Below are positions 33,628 to 42,149 of a stretch of 64,000 bases of DNA, piece by piece. A program made the position numbers and the translations under genes. This DNA is from UBA7960 sp964348755. GTDB lineage: Bacteria; Bacteroidota; Bacteroidia; Bacteroidales; UBA7960. Each line of letters opens with the position of its first letter. Within the stretch, counting starts at the first letter, position 1. Under the pieces are notes generated by a model, which ran no database searches, was not told the origin of the DNA, and saw only the letters and a program-made list of their open reading frames with translations. The stretch covers positions 4,577-68,576 of the forward strand of contig CAYGDW010000006.1 of the NCBI GenBank assembly GCA_964348755.1, in the 5' to 3' direction.

Positions 33628-34308
33628 TTAAAACATTATGCCGAGATTTAACTCAAGGAAATTATTGATTGCACTTGGCTTGCGGTTGAGTACCGGGTTT
33701 GTGCCTTTGAGCACATTTGTAAAACCATTGTTGAATGTTATTCCACCAAGCAGCGAAGTTCTTCCACCGAGCGAATACTCAACACCCAGGCCAACAATTA
33801 GCGAGCCACGCAAAAGCCTGGTATCGCTTTTTATGTCGTCCAGTTCAATCGTTATGGCGTTTCCGCCTAAGGTATAACTATCCTCTCCTTTCGACCGGAG
33901 ATTAACCCCGGCACCCAGGCCAAATTGCCCGAAGTAAGTAATATATCCTATTTCCTGGGTATGCATTTTTATGGTAAGCGGAATTTCCAGGTATGTCAAA
34001 CCGTAATTACGGCTAAGGGCAACCTCCTGAGTGGTCGAAATTTGTTCGGGATAATTGAGTTTGCCGCCCACCGTGTTTATGCTCAGTCCGGTAGAAAAGG
34101 CATAAAATTCGCCCAGGCTAATGTCGCTTATAAAACCGTAGGTGTAACCAACCTTTACTCCATCCTGCACGTAACCGCGTGTTTCGGGACGCATCCAGGC
34201 TATGGTTGGCGATGCCTTTAATCCGAATCGAAAACCCGGGTTATTTTGCGAAAATACCTGTGGAACCAACAGCAAGAGGATTAATCCTGGCAACAAATAT
34301 TTTTTCAT
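33628..34308 (-). CDS. PorT-like outer-membrane beta-barrel protein
   Basis: A 226-residue exported barrel protein from the ATG at 34308 (MKKYLLPGLILLLLV, cleaved near VFSQ). The body resembles the PorT/OMP_b-brl_2 group of Bacteroidota: FGLKASPTIAW early, YLEIPLTIK in the middle and a final LELNLGIMF strand. Some family members belong to the type IX secretion system, but the group is broad, so a PorT function is not claimed. A start 12 codons upstream would spoil the signal peptide. It is divergent from gldB. Confidence 0.77.
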   Translation of the reverse strand: MKKYLLPGLILLLLVPQVFSQNNPGFRFGLKASPTIAWMRPETRGYVQDGVKVGYTYGFISDISLGEFYAFSTGLSINTVGGKLNYPEQISTTQEVALSRNYGLTYLEIPLTIKMHTQEIGYITYFGQFGLGAGVNLRSKGEDSYTLGGNAITIELDDIKSDTRLLRGSLIVGLGVEYSLGGRTSLLGGITFNNGFTNVLKGTNPVLNRKPSAINNFLELNLGIMF

Positions 34309-34411
34309 AATTTTGGCGTTTAAATAACATGCAATATTAGCCAAATTTTTTCATTTATAGCAGTATTTTGCAGAGTTGAACATCCTCTTTAACCTTAAAG
34401 AATTGCATTTC

Positions 34412-35431
34412 ATGAAATTAATACCAGGTTTCCAATTATTTTCGACCTCTGTGGTGCTCCTTGGCATTTTGTTGGGTTCGTGCCAACACCGTGAAAAAAG
34501 TCCACCTTTTCAGGCCAATATTTCGAACATTGAAATTGACCCTGTTTCAATAGGACGCTACGAAGAGGTGCTTTTTAACCTGAACCCCTTTGCCCTGCGC
34601 CATGATATTGAACCTTACATTGACCGCTTCAGGGTTTTTCTTGGAGAGGAAATAAATACTGAAGCCGGCCAACAGCAGCTATTCGATTACGTTACCGACC
34701 CTCAAATCAGGGAGTTGTATCTCGACACCAGGGAAGTATGGCCCTCTGTAGAAGCACTTGAAAAAGAGCTAACCCAGGCCATGAGGTACTACCACTATCA
34801 TTTCAGCACCGAGCCATTGCCTGAGTTTTTCACTTACATTTCGGGGCTCGACTTCCGGCATCCTATAAAATTATTTGAAAATGTTATGGCCATCGGTCTC
34901 GACAATTACCTGGGTCGCGATTATCTCCTATATCCGAAAATCGGAGTTCCGGCGTATCAAACCTTTGGCATGCAACCGGCATTTGTAATTACCGATATCA
35001 TAAAAATTTTGGCTGAAAAACACCTTCAGCACTCAGCAAAGGTGCCTGAGCTATTTCTTGATTTTATGATATACGAAGGCAAGATGCTTTATTTTCTCGA
35101 TTCAATGCTTCCACAGCACCACGACACGCTCAAAATTGTTTACTCAGGCCAGCAACTTCAATGGCTGCAGACCAACCTGGGCAGGGTATGGGCTTTCTTT
35201 CTCGAAAACGAAATGCTCTATTCGAGCGACAGGCAAATGATTATCAAATTTATTGGCGATGCACCCTTTACCGCTCCATTTACACAAAATGCCCCACCAC
35301 GAACTGCCGCATACATAGGCTGGCAAATTGTAAGGGAATATATGAAACGAAATCCCAACCTGAGCCTTCAGGCATTGCTGGCCGAAACCGACTCGCAAAA
35401 AATTTTAAAAGGTTCGGGATTCAGGCCTTGA
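34412..35431 (+). CDS. gldB: GldB-like lipoprotein
   Basis: A 339-residue lipoprotein from the ATG at 34412, with signal core VVLLGILLG and lipobox GSC. The segment NYLGRDYLLYP followed by MQPAFVITDI is the pattern of gliding-motility lipoprotein GldB. GldB is essential for gliding in Flavobacterium, but homologues are widespread in non-gliding Bacteroidota, where their role is unclear. The stop codon directly abuts the engB stop on the other strand. No other gld genes are in the window. Confidence 0.82.
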   Translation: MKLIPGFQLFSTSVVLLGILLGSCQHREKSPPFQANISNIEIDPVSIGRYEEVLFNLNPFALRHDIEPYIDRFRVFLGEEINTEAGQQQLFDYVTDPQIRELYLDTREVWPSVEALEKELTQAMRYYHYHFSTEPLPEFFTYISGLDFRHPIKLFENVMAIGLDNYLGRDYLLYPKIGVPAYQTFGMQPAFVITDIIKILAEKHLQHSAKVPELFLDFMIYEGKMLYFLDSMLPQHHDTLKIVYSGQQLQWLQTNLGRVWAFFLENEMLYSSDRQMIIKFIGDAPFTAPFTQNAPPRTAAYIGWQIVREYMKRNPNLSLQALLAETDSQKILKGSGFRP

Positions 35432-36046
35432 TCATGAACTTTTTTCTGATTCGAATACCTGATTGTAAGTTTCGATAAGTTGCAGCACTTCTTCCCTCCC
35501 CTGGGCGGTTTCGCAACTGGTGATAACAATTGGCGGGAGAGGTTCCCATTGCTCCGATAATTTTTTTAAATACCGTGCCATTGACGATTGGCGTTGGTTC
35601 GAAGTTAGCTTATCGGCTTTGGTAAACAATATACAAAAAGGTATTTGCCGGCTGCCCATCCATGCCATAAACTCCAGGTCGTTATTTTGCGGTTCATGCC
35701 TTATGTCCACAAGCATAAATGTGCAAACCAGGTTATCGCGCTTTAGCAGGTAGTTTCTTATCATGTTGTCCCACTTTTGCTTAACCTTTACAGGCACTTT
35801 TGCAAACCCGAAGCCAGGCAGGTCGGTCAATAGCCACAAATCATTAATAAGGAAATGATTGATAAGCTGTGTTTTCCCAGGTGTAGAGGAAGTTTTGGCC
35901 AGTTTGCCAAAACCCGTTATCATATTTATAAGCGAAGATTTGCCCACATTGGAGCGGCCAATAAATGCATATTCGGGCAATGTGCTTTTGGGGCACTCAC
36001 TAATTGAAGGCGAACTTTTTACAAATTCGGCCGAACGTATGATCAT
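35432..36046 (-). CDS. engB: Ribosome-biogenesis GTPase EngB (YsxC/YihA)
   Basis: Essential GTPase needed for large-subunit assembly. The 204-residue protein has P-loop GRSNVGKSS, switch region STPGKTQLIN, DLPGFGFAKV and FTKADKL, all in the usual order. The opening SAEFVKSS is also typical of YsxC. It lies 18 nt downstream of the glsB stop on the same strand, so it may be the last gene of the glsA-glsB transcript. Confidence 0.95.
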   Translation of the reverse strand: MIIRSAEFVKSSPSISECPKSTLPEYAFIGRSNVGKSSLINMITGFGKLAKTSSTPGKTQLINHFLINDLWLLTDLPGFGFAKVPVKVKQKWDNMIRNYLLKRDNLVCTFMLVDIRHEPQNNDLEFMAWMGSRQIPFCILFTKADKLTSNQRQSSMARYLKKLSEQWEPLPPIVITSCETAQGREEVLQLIETYNQVFESEKSS

Positions 36047-36064
36047 AGATTAATCTCCAGACAA

Positions 36065-37039
36065 TCAAATGCGAAAAAAGTCAATCTTGCCCCCTTCATT
36101 CCTCCAATCTATATAGCTTTTTACAAAGCGTTCTTTTTTTGCCTCGTAAATATCGCCAATGGTTATCAGAATACCGGTTTCCTCAACCCCACCAAAATCA
36201 TGATTTATGGCAGTGCCAAAGGTTTTCATGGTTCTGCTGAGGGCAGTATATGAACTGATAAGGGGCGGAATATTTTCATTTTGCTTCCTTACCTCTTTCG
36301 ATAGCAGGTTGTAATTTTCATCAATATTGCTGCCGGTAAAAACTTTTTCAAGCTCTTTAACCGGGGTTTTCAAAGACAAAGGATTTTTTGGATAGACCAG
36401 TTTTTCGGGATCAGGATAATAGTTTCCAAGAAAATAAAGTATCAGATCGCGCGCATATACATTAAAATGTGGGTACATGGTAACTTTTCCGAAAAAATAT
36501 TTCATACTGGGCTGATCCACCATCAATGCGCCAAGTCCGTCCCAGAGGTTATCGAGCGAGTAAATGCTCTTGCGGTTTTCGCGCGAGGGCTGGTAGGCCG
36601 GCTGCACAAACGAACGGCCCAGCTCAATGGTATATGGCAAAAAATCTTCGATAAACTTTTCAGAAAAACTAAACATACCCGAAGTGGCAAGCCTGGGAAC
36701 ACCCGGGCTGTAAAACGAAATATCATTGCAGAGCTTATAGCGGTAGCCACCCACTACTTCAAGGTCAACGGGGTCCCAAACAATCAATTGCTCATAAGGC
36801 TCCTCTGCCGTATCGTATTGGTCAATGTCGAGGGATTTGCCTGTGCCCCCACCCGCTATTCTGAACGAAAACTCGCGAAGCCGCCCGATTTCCTGCATTA
36901 AATTGGGCGAATTATGCGCATTAACTACATAAATTTCGTTAGATGCATTGTTAGTCTTTCGCAAAAAACGATCCCCTGTAAGTTCGCTAACCAATAAATC
37001 CCTGTCAACTGGGGCAATCAACTCTTCTTCCTTCTTCAT
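36065..37039 (-). CDS. glsB: GlsB-like N-acyltransferase (glycine/ornithine lipid type)
   Basis: A 324-residue GNAT-fold N-acyltransferase of the OlsB/GlsB kind, predicted to transfer a 3-hydroxyacyl chain to the amino group of glycine (or ornithine), the first step of aminolipid synthesis. The visible family pattern is LREFSFRIAGGGTG, then DQYD, then VVGGYRYKL, then SFVQPAYQ. Assignment is by resemblance to the Bacteroides GlsB type. The partner O-acyltransferase gene lies 21 nt upstream, in the order of the two domains of fused OlsF proteins. Some automatic annotations call such proteins hemolysin. Confidence 0.75.
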   Translation of the reverse strand: MKKEEELIAPVDRDLLVSELTGDRFLRKTNNASNEIYVVNAHNSPNLMQEIGRLREFSFRIAGGGTGKSLDIDQYDTAEEPYEQLIVWDPVDLEVVGGYRYKLCNDISFYSPGVPRLATSGMFSFSEKFIEDFLPYTIELGRSFVQPAYQPSRENRKSIYSLDNLWDGLGALMVDQPSMKYFFGKVTMYPHFNVYARDLILYFLGNYYPDPEKLVYPKNPLSLKTPVKELEKVFTGSNIDENYNLLSKEVRKQNENIPPLISSYTALSRTMKTFGTAINHDFGGVEETGILITIGDIYEAKKERFVKSYIDWRNEGGKIDFFRI

Positions 37040-37060
37040 TCCGTATTAATTGTTAAAACC

Positions 37061-37930
37061 CTACTTTTTAAATTGTAGTTGCCCTTTGGCAATGTTATAA
37101 ACATGCCGCTTTAAACTATCGGCCCATTGCTGATGCGTAAGTTCATTTGTAAAGGTAGTATATGAAACTGGTTCGCCAAAGGTTAAAGTTACTTTTTTAC
37201 CCCTTTGCCTAAACATTTCATCAACCAGGTAAAGCATTTCAAGGTTGAGCTTTATGCCCAACCTGCCTCGCCAACGGGCCAAATTATAAAAAAAATCAGA
37301 ATTGCGACCCTCAATATACACAGGAACAATATCGCGCTGGTATTTTATGGCCTTGGTAATGAAGGTTTTTTTCCATTCAAGATCGTAAATAATATCTTTT
37401 TGCTTGCGCGAAACAAGACCCGCCGGAAAAATTAGCACCACCTGCTCTGAAGCAAACAACTCATCCAAAATTTTTACAGTTTCATGAGTGCTGCGGCCAT
37501 GCTTGTTAACCGGAGCAAACAAATCTTTTAAAGGATCCAGTTCAAGCAATATATCGTTTGAAAGCGATTTCAGATCCGGCCTTTTCTTTCCAACCAAATG
37601 CATGAGCGCCATTCCGTCAATGCCTCCAAGAGGGTGGTTGCCTATAACTATAAAACGTCCATCCTTTGGCAACAATTCAAAGTTGTTCACAGCTATCTCA
37701 ACCTTAAACTCATTATTTAGTATCTCTTCAAGAAACTCAAAGTTTTTCTTCGGATACAAACGATATAGCGCATCGTTCAATTCGTCCTGATGTACAATTT
37801 TTTTGAGGTAGCTGATAATAAACTTCGGAATATAAGGGTAAAGTTTAGGCCCCTTTTTTTTGAATACACTGTCAACATCAAGCAGTTGCCTGTATCCTTC
37901 CTTTGCTGGCTTAAGCGGGTTGTTGGTCAT
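37061..37930 (-). CDS. glsA: GlsA-like O-acyltransferase (PlsC superfamily)
   Basis: A 289-residue lysophospholipid-acyltransferase-type protein expected to esterify the 3-hydroxyl of the N-acylated amino acid, completing glycine lipid. The catalytic block is NHPLGGIDG, with five residues between His and Asp rather than four, as in the OlsA/hemolysin-like subgroup. FPAGLVSR is the acyl-acceptor motif. It forms a pair with glsB downstream; the substrate (glycine versus ornithine) is inferred from the phylum. An exact TAATTTTG element lies about 70 nt upstream. Confidence 0.75.
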   Translation of the reverse strand: MTNNPLKPAKEGYRQLLDVDSVFKKKGPKLYPYIPKFIISYLKKIVHQDELNDALYRLYPKKNFEFLEEILNNEFKVEIAVNNFELLPKDGRFIVIGNHPLGGIDGMALMHLVGKKRPDLKSLSNDILLELDPLKDLFAPVNKHGRSTHETVKILDELFASEQVVLIFPAGLVSRKQKDIIYDLEWKKTFITKAIKYQRDIVPVYIEGRNSDFFYNLARWRGRLGIKLNLEMLYLVDEMFRQRGKKVTLTFGEPVSYTTFTNELTHQQWADSLKRHVYNIAKGQLQFKK

Positions 37931-37997
37931 AACTGATACGAAAATAGATTGCCCGTACTCAAAACCTGACGCGTTTTTTCAGGGGTTGAGCACAGAG

Positions 37998-38005
37998 CAA
38001 AATTA
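37998..38005 (-). promoter_or_regulatory. Putative -7 element of glsA-glsB-engB
   Basis: Minus strand TAATTTTG, exact TAnnTTTG, about 68 nt before the glsA ATG; no matching -33 box was seen. Confidence 0.4.
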
Positions 38006-38164
38006 ACTATTATTCAAGAAAAAAAAGTAAGCACCTAATAATCTGTAATCCAAAAACATGTGTTTTATTCTTTAATATGTAACATACTTTTTAAATTGAT
38101 ATTCAGGTATTTAAGCACAATCTAACGGAAACAGGGGGTTTGGGGCCAAAAAGTTATTAACAAT

Positions 38165-38194
38165 GTGGTAAAAAGTGGTAAAAAGTGGTAAAAA
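38165..38194 (+). promoter_or_regulatory. MraZ operator: three tandem GTGGTAAAAA repeats
   Basis: Three perfect head-to-tail copies of the 10-bp unit GTGGTAAAAA end 39 nt before the mraZ ATG. They overlap the region where the -33 box should be. MraZ is known to bind direct repeats with a TGG/GTGG core at about one helical turn, upstream of its own operon in E. coli and Mycoplasma. Autoregulation of the division cluster is therefore likely. Confidence 0.75.
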
Positions 38195-38200
38195 TTGCTA

Positions 38201-38208
38201 TATATTTA
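38201..38208 (+). promoter_or_regulatory. Candidate -7 element of the division cluster promoter
   Basis: TATATTTA matches TAnnTTTG in seven of eight positions, directly downstream of the MraZ repeats and 25 nt before the mraZ ATG. Confidence 0.4.
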
Positions 38209-38233
38209 CACACTGAAACAACAACGTGGGAAA

Positions 38234-38710
38234 ATGACCTATCTGCTTGGCGAGTTTGATTGTAAGGTTGACACCAAAGGCCGCTTTATGTTGCCTTCCG
38301 GCTTGAAAAAGCAATTATCGGAAGGCGACCAGGAGCGTTTTGTCATTAACCGCGGTTTTGAAAAGAACCTTACACTTTATCCACTAAGCGAGTGGCAGAA
38401 GATTTCGCACGAGGTCAATGGCCTAAACCTTTACAACAAGAAAAACCGTGAGTTTGTGAGGTATTTTTTCAGGGGTGCTTCAGAAATTCTGCTTGATGCA
38501 GCAAACCGTTTGCTGTTGCCCAAGTCGCTGCTCGATTATTCGGGTATCAGCAACGAGATAGTTCTTTTTGCATACGGGCAAAGGATAGAAATATGGGCGC
38601 GAGAGGTGTATGAATCTATGATGGGTTCCGAGCCCGAAGATTTCTCATCGCTTGCCGAGGATGTAATGGGAAAGATAAACAATCAGGGCAAAAATGAAGA
38701 CCTACCATGA
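38234..38710 (+). CDS. mraZ: Transcriptional regulator MraZ
   Basis: A 158-residue protein made of two SpoVT/AbrB-like half domains: GEFDCKVDTKGRFMLP at the start and ANRLLLPKSLLDYSG in the second half, each with the DxKGR-type loop or its variant. MraZ forms a ring that binds direct repeats and controls the division cluster. The ATG at 38234 (MTYLLGEFD) was chosen; the frame extends upstream to 38195 but that part overlaps the promoter. Its 3' end overlaps rsmH by 17 bp. Confidence 0.95.
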   Translation: MTYLLGEFDCKVDTKGRFMLPSGLKKQLSEGDQERFVINRGFEKNLTLYPLSEWQKISHEVNGLNLYNKKNREFVRYFFRGASEILLDAANRLLLPKSLLDYSGISNEIVLFAYGQRIEIWAREVYESMMGSEPEDFSSLAEDVMGKINNQGKNEDLP

Positions 38711-39602
38711 TCCGGTATTGGCTGGCCAAAGCATCGATGGGCTTAACATTTCGGCGGGCGGGCGATATGTTGACGCCACTTTTGGAGGTGGGGGCCATTC
38801 TGGGCTGATTCTTGAAAAGCTTGGTCAGGGCAAACTCATTGCTTTTGACCAGGACAATGATGCCGGGGCCAATTTGCCATTGGATGAGCGGGTGTTTTTC
38901 CTTAATCAAAACTTCAGATACATGAAAAACTTCCTGAAGTTGTATGGGCTTACTCCGGTCGATGGCATTCTGGCCGACCTGGGTGTTTCCTCGCATCAGT
39001 TCGACCAGCCCGCCAGGGGGTTTTCAACCCGTTTTGATGGCCCGCTCGATATGCGGATGAACCAACAAAATAATCTTACAGCCGAAAATGTTATAATGGA
39101 GTATAGCCCCGAAAAACTGGCCGACCTCTTTTACATGTACGGCGAACTTGGCAATGCCTACAAAATTGCCGCGGCTATTGAAAAACACAGAAAGGCTGAA
39201 CATATTGATACCACAGGGCGATTGATTCAGGTTTTGAAAAATCTGGCACCGCGGGGTAAGGAGAACAAGTTTTTTGCCCAGGTATTTCAATCATTAAGAA
39301 TTGAGGTAAATCAGGAACTCGAATCATTGAAAGAATTTTTGATGCAATGCAACGAAGTACTCAGGCCTGGTGGCAGGCTGGTGGTAATTTCTTATCACTC
39401 ATTAGAAGACAGGCTGGTAAAACATTATATGAAGGCTGGAAATTTCAGGGGTGAGGTTGAAAAGGATTTTTTTGGCAACCCTCTAACTCCGATGGTACCG
39501 ATTGGCAAGGCCATAATGCCAGGCCAGGTAGAAATGGAGCGCAATAGCAGGGCACGCAGCGCCAGACTTAGAATTGCAGAAAAAAGGCAAACGGCAGAAT
39601 AG
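38694..39602 (+). CDS. rsmH: 16S rRNA C1402 N4-methyltransferase RsmH (MraW)
   Basis: SAM-dependent methyltransferase acting on 16S rRNA C1402. The 302-residue protein has the SAM loop DATFGGGGHSGLIL, then DGILADLGVSSHQFD, GPLDMRM and YHSLEDRLVK. It overlaps the mraZ stop by 17 bp, indicating translational coupling, and is followed by the ftsL-like gene after 8 nt. Confidence 0.96.
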   Translation: MKTYHDPVLAGQSIDGLNISAGGRYVDATFGGGGHSGLILEKLGQGKLIAFDQDNDAGANLPLDERVFFLNQNFRYMKNFLKLYGLTPVDGILADLGVSSHQFDQPARGFSTRFDGPLDMRMNQQNNLTAENVIMEYSPEKLADLFYMYGELGNAYKIAAAIEKHRKAEHIDTTGRLIQVLKNLAPRGKENKFFAQVFQSLRIEVNQELESLKEFLMQCNEVLRPGGRLVVISYHSLEDRLVKHYMKAGNFRGEVEKDFFGNPLTPMVPIGKAIMPGQVEMERNSRARSARLRIAEKRQTAE

Positions 39603-39610
39603 TTAAAACC

Positions 39611-40012
39611 ATGGGAGTTAACAATTTTAAAAAATCGAATAAAGAAAACTCAAGCCCTCGCAGGGGTGCGATATCTGGTTTTATTCAATCGATGCTCGAT
39701 GGCTCAATGCTAACCCGTCAAAAAGTGTCGGCTTCCTTGCCTTTTATCTTTTTTATTGCTGCACTTGCCATTTTTTTTATTTCAAACACCTACTATGCCG
39801 AGAAACAGGCTCGCGAGCTTGAAACCCTCAGAAAAGAAATAATAGAATTGCGAACCCGCCATACCTTAACCAAATCGGAGCTAATGTTTTTGAGCAACCA
39901 GTCAGAATTGCTTCGAAGGCTTAAAAGCAGGGGGTTTGTAGAGTCAATAACTCCGCCTGTACAAATAAGCGATCAAAGCAGTGGCCGCAAACTTTTAAGA
40001 AGTATATTTTAA
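39611..40012 (+). CDS. ftsL: FtsL-like divisome protein
   Basis: A 133-residue bitopic membrane protein with a basic cytoplasmic N-terminus, one hydrophobic helix (LPFIFFIAALAIFFIS, about 44-59) and a coiled-coil-prone periplasmic segment (ARELETLRKEIIELRTRH). This is the FtsL/DivIC layout. Sequence conservation of FtsL is poor, so the call rests on topology and its position between rsmH and ftsI, the standard place for ftsL. Confidence 0.82.
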   Translation: MGVNNFKKSNKENSSPRRGAISGFIQSMLDGSMLTRQKVSASLPFIFFIAALAIFFISNTYYAEKQARELETLRKEIIELRTRHTLTKSELMFLSNQSELLRRLKSRGFVESITPPVQISDQSSGRKLLRSIF

Positions 40013-40038
40013 CAAAACCGATCTTTCTGCCAGTAAAA

Positions 40039-42138
40039 ATGGAAGACAAAAAGAACATAATACTGCGTGTTTACCTGGTTTATTTTGTTACGGCCGCGTT
40101 CGGTTTAACAATTCTGTTCCGAATTATTTACATACAAACTGCCGAGGGCGAAAAATGGCGAGAAATGGCCCGTAATGCAACCCTTAGGTATGAAAGCATT
40201 GATGCCATAAGGGGCAATATATGCGCCGAAGATGGCCGCTTGCTGGCTACCAGCATACCTATTTACGAAATCAGGATGGATTTAAGCAAAACGGTAATCA
40301 GTTATGAGGTTTTCAACCAGGGCATTGACTCATTGGCTCTGAGGCTTTCGCGAATGTTTGGCGACCGCACCCCTAACCAATACAAATCCGAAATTGTTAA
40401 GGCCCGCAACAATCAGGAGCGCTATTTCCTTTTAAAACGCAATGTTTCGTATCACCAGCTAAGATTGCTCAAAGAGTTTCCGATATTCAGGCTTGGCAGG
40501 TTTCGCGGTGGTTTTATAGAGATTGAACACTCGCGCCGGGTAATGCCTTATCGCACCATGGCGGCCCGCACCATAGGTTTTGAGCGCGAAGGAGTTTATG
40601 TTGGCCTTGAAGGTGCATACCGCAGATTCCTTGAAGGCACACAGGGTAAGCGTCTTATGCAACGTTCGGCAGGAGGAAGCTGGATTCCAATAAACGACCA
40701 GAACGAAATCAGGCCCGAAAACGGAAAAGACCTGATTACCACCATAAACATAAGAATGCAGGATATTGCCGAGAGCGCCCTGCTCAGCCAGCTCATAAGA
40801 TCTGATGGCGATTTTGGAACTGTGGTACTCATGGAGGTTGCCACTGGCAAAATCAGAGCCATTTCGAATCTGACAAGAAACAGTTCGGGGTTTTACGAAG
40901 AAACCTACAACTATGCCATTGGCGAAAGTGCCGAACCGGGATCGACCTTTAAGCTGGCATCGATGATAGCCCTGCTGGAAGACGGTAAGGTAAAACCTGA
41001 TGAAATTGTGCACACGGGAAATGGCTCCTTCGGCTATGCCGACCGCATTATGCGCGATGTAAAGGAAGGCGGCTTTGGAAGCATAACCGTAAAGAATGCT
41101 TTTGAAGTATCGTCGAATGTAGGTATTTCTCAACTCGTGGTAAAGGCTTATCGAAACAACCCTTCAAAATTTATTGACCACTTGCGCAATATGGGATTGG
41201 ACAAACCCCTGGGTTTGGAAATTAAAGGCGAAGGGCTGCCTTTTATCAGCGATCCTAAAAGCTCTGCATGGTCGGGAGTATCACTTCCGTGGATGGCAAT
41301 AGGTTATGGTGTATCGCTTACCCCGCTTCAAACCCTGGCATTTTACAATGCCGTGGCCAACAATGGGCGCATGATGAAACCAATGTTTGTGGAGGAAATA
41401 AGGCAAACCGGCAAAACCATTCAACAATTCAGACCGCAGGTTTTAAACCGGAGCCTTGCAAGCCCATCTACCTTGCGCCTGGTACACGAAATGCTTACCG
41501 GAGTGGTAGAAAACGGAACGGCAAAAAATATTTTCAGCACACTATACCCTATTGCAGGCAAAACCGGAACGGCCCAGGTAGCCAACACCAGCAGGGGATA
41601 TCGCAATCCGGAAGGGCGCAAAGCTTACCGCTCTTCATTTGTAGGCTATTTCCCTGCCGACCAGCCTGCTTACACTTGTATTGTAGTTATTCATAACCCA
41701 AAAGGCGCATTTACCGGAGGCCAGGTGGCTGCCCCGGTTTTCAAAGAAATATCCGATAAAATTTTTGCAACCCACATTAACTACCCTCAACCGCCAATCA
41801 ACCAAAACCTACTGGCATCACTTCCTGCCTTTAGAAATGCCAACACCCAGAATATACGCACTATTTATGCTGCATTTGACACCAAATTGTTTGATAATGT
41901 TAACACCAGATGGGCAAGCACCCAGGTAAACAGTGATACGGTGAGGCTTAGGGAAAAGAATTTTATAGAAAACCTGGTGCCAGATGCCGTTGGAATGAGC
42001 CTTAAAGATGCCCTTTATGTTCTGGAAAACGCCGGATTAAGGGTTCGTTTTACCGGAAGAGGTATTGTAAGGCGGCAAAGCCTTCAACCAGGAACAAGGT
42101 TAAGCGCAGGAAGCACAATTTTTATCGAGTTAAATTAA
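40039..42138 (+). CDS. ftsI: Division transpeptidase FtsI (PBP3) with PASTA domain
   Basis: Septal peptidoglycan transpeptidase, 699 residues. One N-terminal membrane helix precedes the PBP-dimer domain. The transpeptidase domain has SxxK as Ser302-Thr-Phe-Lys305, SxN as Ser358-Ser-Asn360 and KTG at 508-510. A C-terminal PASTA domain (about 635-699, starting VPDAVGMSLKDALYVL) is present, as usual in Bacteroidota and Gram-positives but not E. coli. It lies 26 nt after ftsL. Confidence 0.95.
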   Translation: MEDKKNIILRVYLVYFVTAAFGLTILFRIIYIQTAEGEKWREMARNATLRYESIDAIRGNICAEDGRLLATSIPIYEIRMDLSKTVISYEVFNQGIDSLALRLSRMFGDRTPNQYKSEIVKARNNQERYFLLKRNVSYHQLRLLKEFPIFRLGRFRGGFIEIEHSRRVMPYRTMAARTIGFEREGVYVGLEGAYRRFLEGTQGKRLMQRSAGGSWIPINDQNEIRPENGKDLITTINIRMQDIAESALLSQLIRSDGDFGTVVLMEVATGKIRAISNLTRNSSGFYEETYNYAIGESAEPGSTFKLASMIALLEDGKVKPDEIVHTGNGSFGYADRIMRDVKEGGFGSITVKNAFEVSSNVGISQLVVKAYRNNPSKFIDHLRNMGLDKPLGLEIKGEGLPFISDPKSSAWSGVSLPWMAIGYGVSLTPLQTLAFYNAVANNGRMMKPMFVEEIRQTGKTIQQFRPQVLNRSLASPSTLRLVHEMLTGVVENGTAKNIFSTLYPIAGKTGTAQVANTSRGYRNPEGRKAYRSSFVGYFPADQPAYTCIVVIHNPKGAFTGGQVAAPVFKEISDKIFATHINYPQPPINQNLLASLPAFRNANTQNIRTIYAAFDTKLFDNVNTRWASTQVNSDTVRLREKNFIENLVPDAVGMSLKDALYVLENAGLRVRFTGRGIVRRQSLQPGTRLSAGSTIFIELN

Positions 42139-42149
42139 CTAAAGCTAAG

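Noticed and set aside
38165..38194. DnaA-box or replication-origin iterons
   Set aside because: The repeats do not match DnaA boxes, and the position directly before mraZ fits MraZ binding better.
40459..41133. 224-codon minus-strand frame within ftsI
   Set aside because: Lies fully opposite the transpeptidase domain of ftsI, so it is a coding shadow.
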